Of a stretch of DNA of 64,000 nt, positions 62,355 through 64,000 are shown piece by piece (position 1 is the first letter of the stretch; the number at the start of each line of letters is the position of its first letter). The translations under genes were made by a program, and so were the position numbers. Location of the stretch: positions 33,194,322-33,258,321 of the forward strand of contig NC_064753.1 in NCBI RefSeq assembly GCF_011397635.1. The letters are read 5' to 3'. The notes beneath the pieces were generated by a model, which saw nothing but the letters and a program-made list of their open reading frames with translations, had not been told where the DNA came from and did not search any database. This DNA comes from Epinephelus fuscoguttatus. Lineage: Eukaryota > Chordata > Actinopteri > Perciformes > Serranidae.

Positions 62355-62585
62355 TGGCATCCACAAATGTCTTTAAATAAATAACTTAATTTTGTTTTGA
62401 TCCCTCCAGGATCTGTTTCAGGGAAGAGCATCCCTCTGAAGCCCATGCCCCTCCCTCCTCCTCAGTCCTCAGCTTACAGCATGCCCCCTCCCAGCGGTAA
62501 CCACACTCCTGCCAACACCAATCACATGCTTGATTACCTGGAGAGCCAGGTGAGGGGGATGGACATGACCAGTCCCCTGCTGCAG
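56935..62585 (+). CDS. ildr1: ILDR1 (angulin-2), immunoglobulin-like domain containing receptor 1; 3' end beyond window
   Basis: Angulin-family receptor of tricellular junctions; in mammals it recruits tricellulin and loss causes deafness. Coding exons seen: 56935-56983, 57603-57773, 59410-59559, 60630-60749, 60977-61123, 62182-62304, 62410-62585; 312 aa with consistent phases (human about 546 aa), so at least one tail exon is missing on the right. Signal peptide about 1-21 ([16 protein letters not shown]..). V-type Ig domain about 22-162, Cys42 to Cys142. Residues match human ILDR1 closely: [71 protein letters not shown]. Transmembrane about 166-185, then Cys-rich [20 protein letters not shown]. 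Tail: [11 protein letters not shown] and [13 protein letters not shown]. The last donor (CAG|GTACGT) leaves phase 0; no further exon is found to 64000. ATG 56938 is an alternative start one codon later. Confidence 0.93.
58073..59106. mobile_element. Tc1/mariner-like inverted-repeat element with nested fragments
   Basis: The left end TACAACCACGATTCCAAAAG continues AGTTGAGACGCTG. The right end is the complement of TACAACACAGATTCTAAAAA continuing AAAGTTGGGACTC. These resemble the well-known fish TACAACCCCAATTCCAAAA termini and begin with TA. The element lies in ildr1 intron 2. Inside are a LINE tail (58262-58460) and the phrase TCAGAATCAGAAATACTTTA (about 58763). No intact transposase is present. 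Confidence 0.6.
58262..58460 (+). mobile_element. LINE 3' tail nested in the TACAACC element
   Basis: AAACACATCTTTTTAAAACG, CTTTTAATGTG and GTAAAGCGTCTTTTAGTACT match the end of L2/Rex1-type LINEs. The following GAAAAGCGCTCTAGTCATAA is the usual last line before the tail. It is a short fragment. Confidence 0.5.
60180..60480 (+). mobile_element. L2/Rex1-like LINE C-terminal fragment in ildr1 intron 3
   Basis: An intact plus-strand frame reads [20 protein letters not shown], then [34 protein letters not shown] and [16 protein letters not shown] before a stop at about 60454. This is the standard C-terminus of fish L2/Rex1 reverse transcriptases. The clean frame suggests a relatively young, 5'-truncated copy. 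Confidence 0.8.
61149..61373 (+). mobile_element. LINE 3' untranslated fragment in ildr1 intron 5
   Basis: Phrases CTGTCCGTCCTGGACGAGGG, CTGAGGTTTCTAC, GAGTTTTTCCTCATCCGCTG and TATAAAGTCCTCTGAGGCAA followed by TTTATAAATAAAATT belong to a very common teleost LINE tail. A shorter piece of the same tail lies at about 59635-59700. Confidence 0.65.
61374..62181 (+). other. ildr1 intron 5, remaining part
   Basis: From 61555 to 61915 the sequence is an irregular tandem array of an A/T-rich unit around AATATTAGTAAAATGTC (period about 28-36 bp, with many variants such as AATATTTGTAAATTGTC). No coding exon is seen; the frame on the minus strand at 61876-62364 is produced by repeat and antisense sequence. 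Confidence 0.55.
62305..62352. repeat. (CA)n microsatellite starting at the ildr1 exon 6 splice donor
   Basis: The donor CCCAG|GTACACAC runs directly into about 22 AC units, so the repeat begins at intron position +3. The whole intron is only 105 bp (62305-62409). Confidence 0.97.
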
Positions 62586-62859
62586 GTACGTAACTGCTTA
62601 CGTTCTCAAATGTGTTTATGTAAACAGAAGAGCATCAGATTGTTTTTGCCATATTATCATTTACAGCTGTTTATATGTAAACATTTACTGCCGCTGTTCC
62701 TGTTTGCTTTGTTGTAGTATTTTTACCTTCTTTTGGGGGTCAGACAGGATGTATATTCTGAGTTTTTAGAAGTAAAATATATATTTATATTGTTTAAATT
62801 GATGCGGAGCGCTGAGAATGCATTTTTTGAGTTTTTAAATGTGATTTAAAGGTACAGGT

Positions 62860-63090
62860 ACACTATGTGAACATGCTCACCAGTGAAAGTGAAAGTAAAA
62901 CCCAACGTCAGATTCACTCTTGTTTCACGATTGGCCTTGCTGTATTTGTGTTTTGACATTTTGGTGTTCTGGCACCTGGTTTTTGCCTTTTTTTATAAAC
63001 CCCTGACCTCACCTGAGTGCTGCGGGGCTGTGTCCCAATAAACGTCAGGAACACACAAGATAAGAAGCTAAGAAAATACAGGAAATGGGC
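62860..63090 (+). repeat. Dispersed repeat, copy 2
   Basis: This matches the repeat at 7120-7560: GTGAAAGTGAAAGTAAAACC, CAGATTCACTCTTGTTT, TTGCTGTATTTG, TTGCCTTTTTTTATAAA, GTCAGGAACACACAAGATAA and AGAAAATACAGG. It lacks the SINE, giving the uninterrupted form. The family is not recognised. Confidence 0.6.
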
Positions 63091-63404
63091 AGAGTAGGAA
63101 ATACACTGCCACACACTTCTAGTGGGTCATAAGTGATGATTGTGGGGGATTACTGTTGTTTGAGTCTGTACATTGTTTTTTAGGAAAATTCTGCATAGTA
63201 TGTATTTAAGTAACTCATCATTGTCAAGGCAGTAGATGAGTTGTGGTGGCCGATACACCGATAAGCTAAACCATCAAACCCATTGTAGGTCAAGTGAAAA
63301 ATGTTGATCATCTTACGATACAGTCTTCTGTTTGGAAACTTTGGGTGCTGGCATTCATGTGGATGCCATACAGTACCCACCCAAGCACATTACTGACCAA
63401 GTAC

Positions 63405-63960
63405 ACCCCCCCCATGGCAACGGCACTCCCTGACGGCAGTAGCCTCCCTGGCAGGACATTGTGTTACGCCACACTGTAAAAACTGTACATGAATGGTCTG
63501 AGGAACGTGACAAAGAGCTCATGGTGTTGACCTGACCTCCAAATTAGCCAGGTCTCAATCTGATCAACCATCCATGAGACGTGCCAGTACACAAGAGGTA
63601 TCAGACTTGGCTTTAACTTGTTGAGGCATTGACACAAGTTGGAGGCAGATCCTGTGAGTCCTGTGGGTGAGGTGGGGTACCAGCACATCCCAGGAATGCT
63701 CAAACCGATTTGGATATGGGGAATTTGCAGGCCAGATCAACACTCTTTTAGCTTTTGTCATGGCTCTCAGACAATTCATGAGCAGTTTTTGCAGTTTGGC
63801 ATGACGCATTGTCCTGCAGGGGGGCCATTGCCATTGAGGAGTGCCGTTGACATGAGAGGGTGTGTAGTGGTGTAGGGGGTATACCCACCTCTTTTTCTGG
63901 GCATTGACAGTATACCCACCTATCAGCCAGAAACCCATTGGAATATGTAGCAGAGTATAC
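63405..63960. mobile_element. Two inverted copies of a decayed Tc1-like transposase fragment
   Basis: On the plus strand, about 63413-63590 carries GGCAACGGCACTCCCTGACG.., TGAATGGTCTGAGGAACGTG and GTTGACCTGACCTCCAAATT. The minus strand of about 63850-63640 carries the same text in a better-kept form, encoding LIWPANSPYPNRFEHSWDVL, which resembles the WPxxSPDLNPIEhlWxxL motif of Tc1-type DDE transposases. Both are inactive. They meet head to head at about 63600-63640. The flank repeats GGTGGGTATAC at 63870-63920. Confidence 0.55.
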
Positions 63961-64000
63961 CAACCTCCTCCTCTGTAATCTACCTGTGTACCTAGTAGTA

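Noticed and set aside
61876-62364. 162-codon minus-strand frame across ildr1 exon 6
   Set aside because: It begins in the (CA)n tract and runs antisense to a confirmed exon.
1-64000. Search for retroviral or other viral sequence and for an unusual multi-gene system
   Set aside because: No gag, pol or env-like frames, long terminal repeats or viral cluster were seen. Apart from the four genes, coding traces are from LINEs and DNA transposons.

Overview
The window is nuclear DNA of a bony fish, probably a percomorph teleost. The genes have vertebrate exon-intron structure with GT-AG introns. Between them lie long (CA)n and (ATCT)n microsatellites, tRNA-headed SINEs, L2/Rex1-, RTE-, L1- and R2-like LINE fragments and several inverted-repeat DNA transposons of kinds common in teleosts. 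The species cannot be named from the sequence alone. There are no bacterial features, no CRISPR array and no recognisable retrovirus.

Layout: (1) 1-2.2 kb: a possible promoter of a leftward gene beyond the window edge, and a 471-bp hAT-type element with an intact 8-bp target duplication. (2) 2.2-9.2 kb, minus strand: mrpl16, a mitochondrial ribosomal large-subunit protein, in 5 coding exons giving 258 aa; its introns carry three inverted-repeat transposons or repeats, a SINE and an L2-type LINE. (3) 9.2-16.5 kb: a transposon graveyard. An R2-like (restriction-like-endonuclease) LINE remnant is split by a 2.1-kb, nearly palindromic DNA element with a perfect 6-bp target duplication. (4) 16.6-23.3 kb, plus strand: a cell-surface A33 antigen (gpa33) gene, 7 coding exons, 455 aa, with an unusual Arg/Asp/Tyr-rich repeat tail. 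(5) 27.7-48.6 kb, plus strand: ildr2 (angulin-3), 10 coding exons, 723 aa. (6) 56.9-62.6 kb, plus strand: ildr1 (angulin-2), 7 coding exons seen, cut off by the window end.

Three head-to-tail immunoglobulin-superfamily membrane genes of epithelia (gpa33, ildr2, ildr1) therefore make up most of the window. In mammals ILDR2 and GPA33 are neighbours on one chromosome while ILDR1 is elsewhere. Here the two angulin paralogues sit about 8 kb apart and share exon lengths and phases, which suggests an old tandem pair kept in this lineage. Angulins mark tricellular contacts and recruit tricellulin; A33 is a CTX-family protein of intestinal epithelium. Joint regulation of the cluster is possible but is not shown by the sequence.

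Exon boundaries were worked out by hand. All coding lengths sum to whole codons across every splice junction (mrpl16 777 nt, gpa33 1368 nt, ildr2 2172 nt, ildr1 936 nt to the last visible donor), which strongly supports the models. Transposon family names are from memory of typical fish repeats and are less certain than the gene calls.
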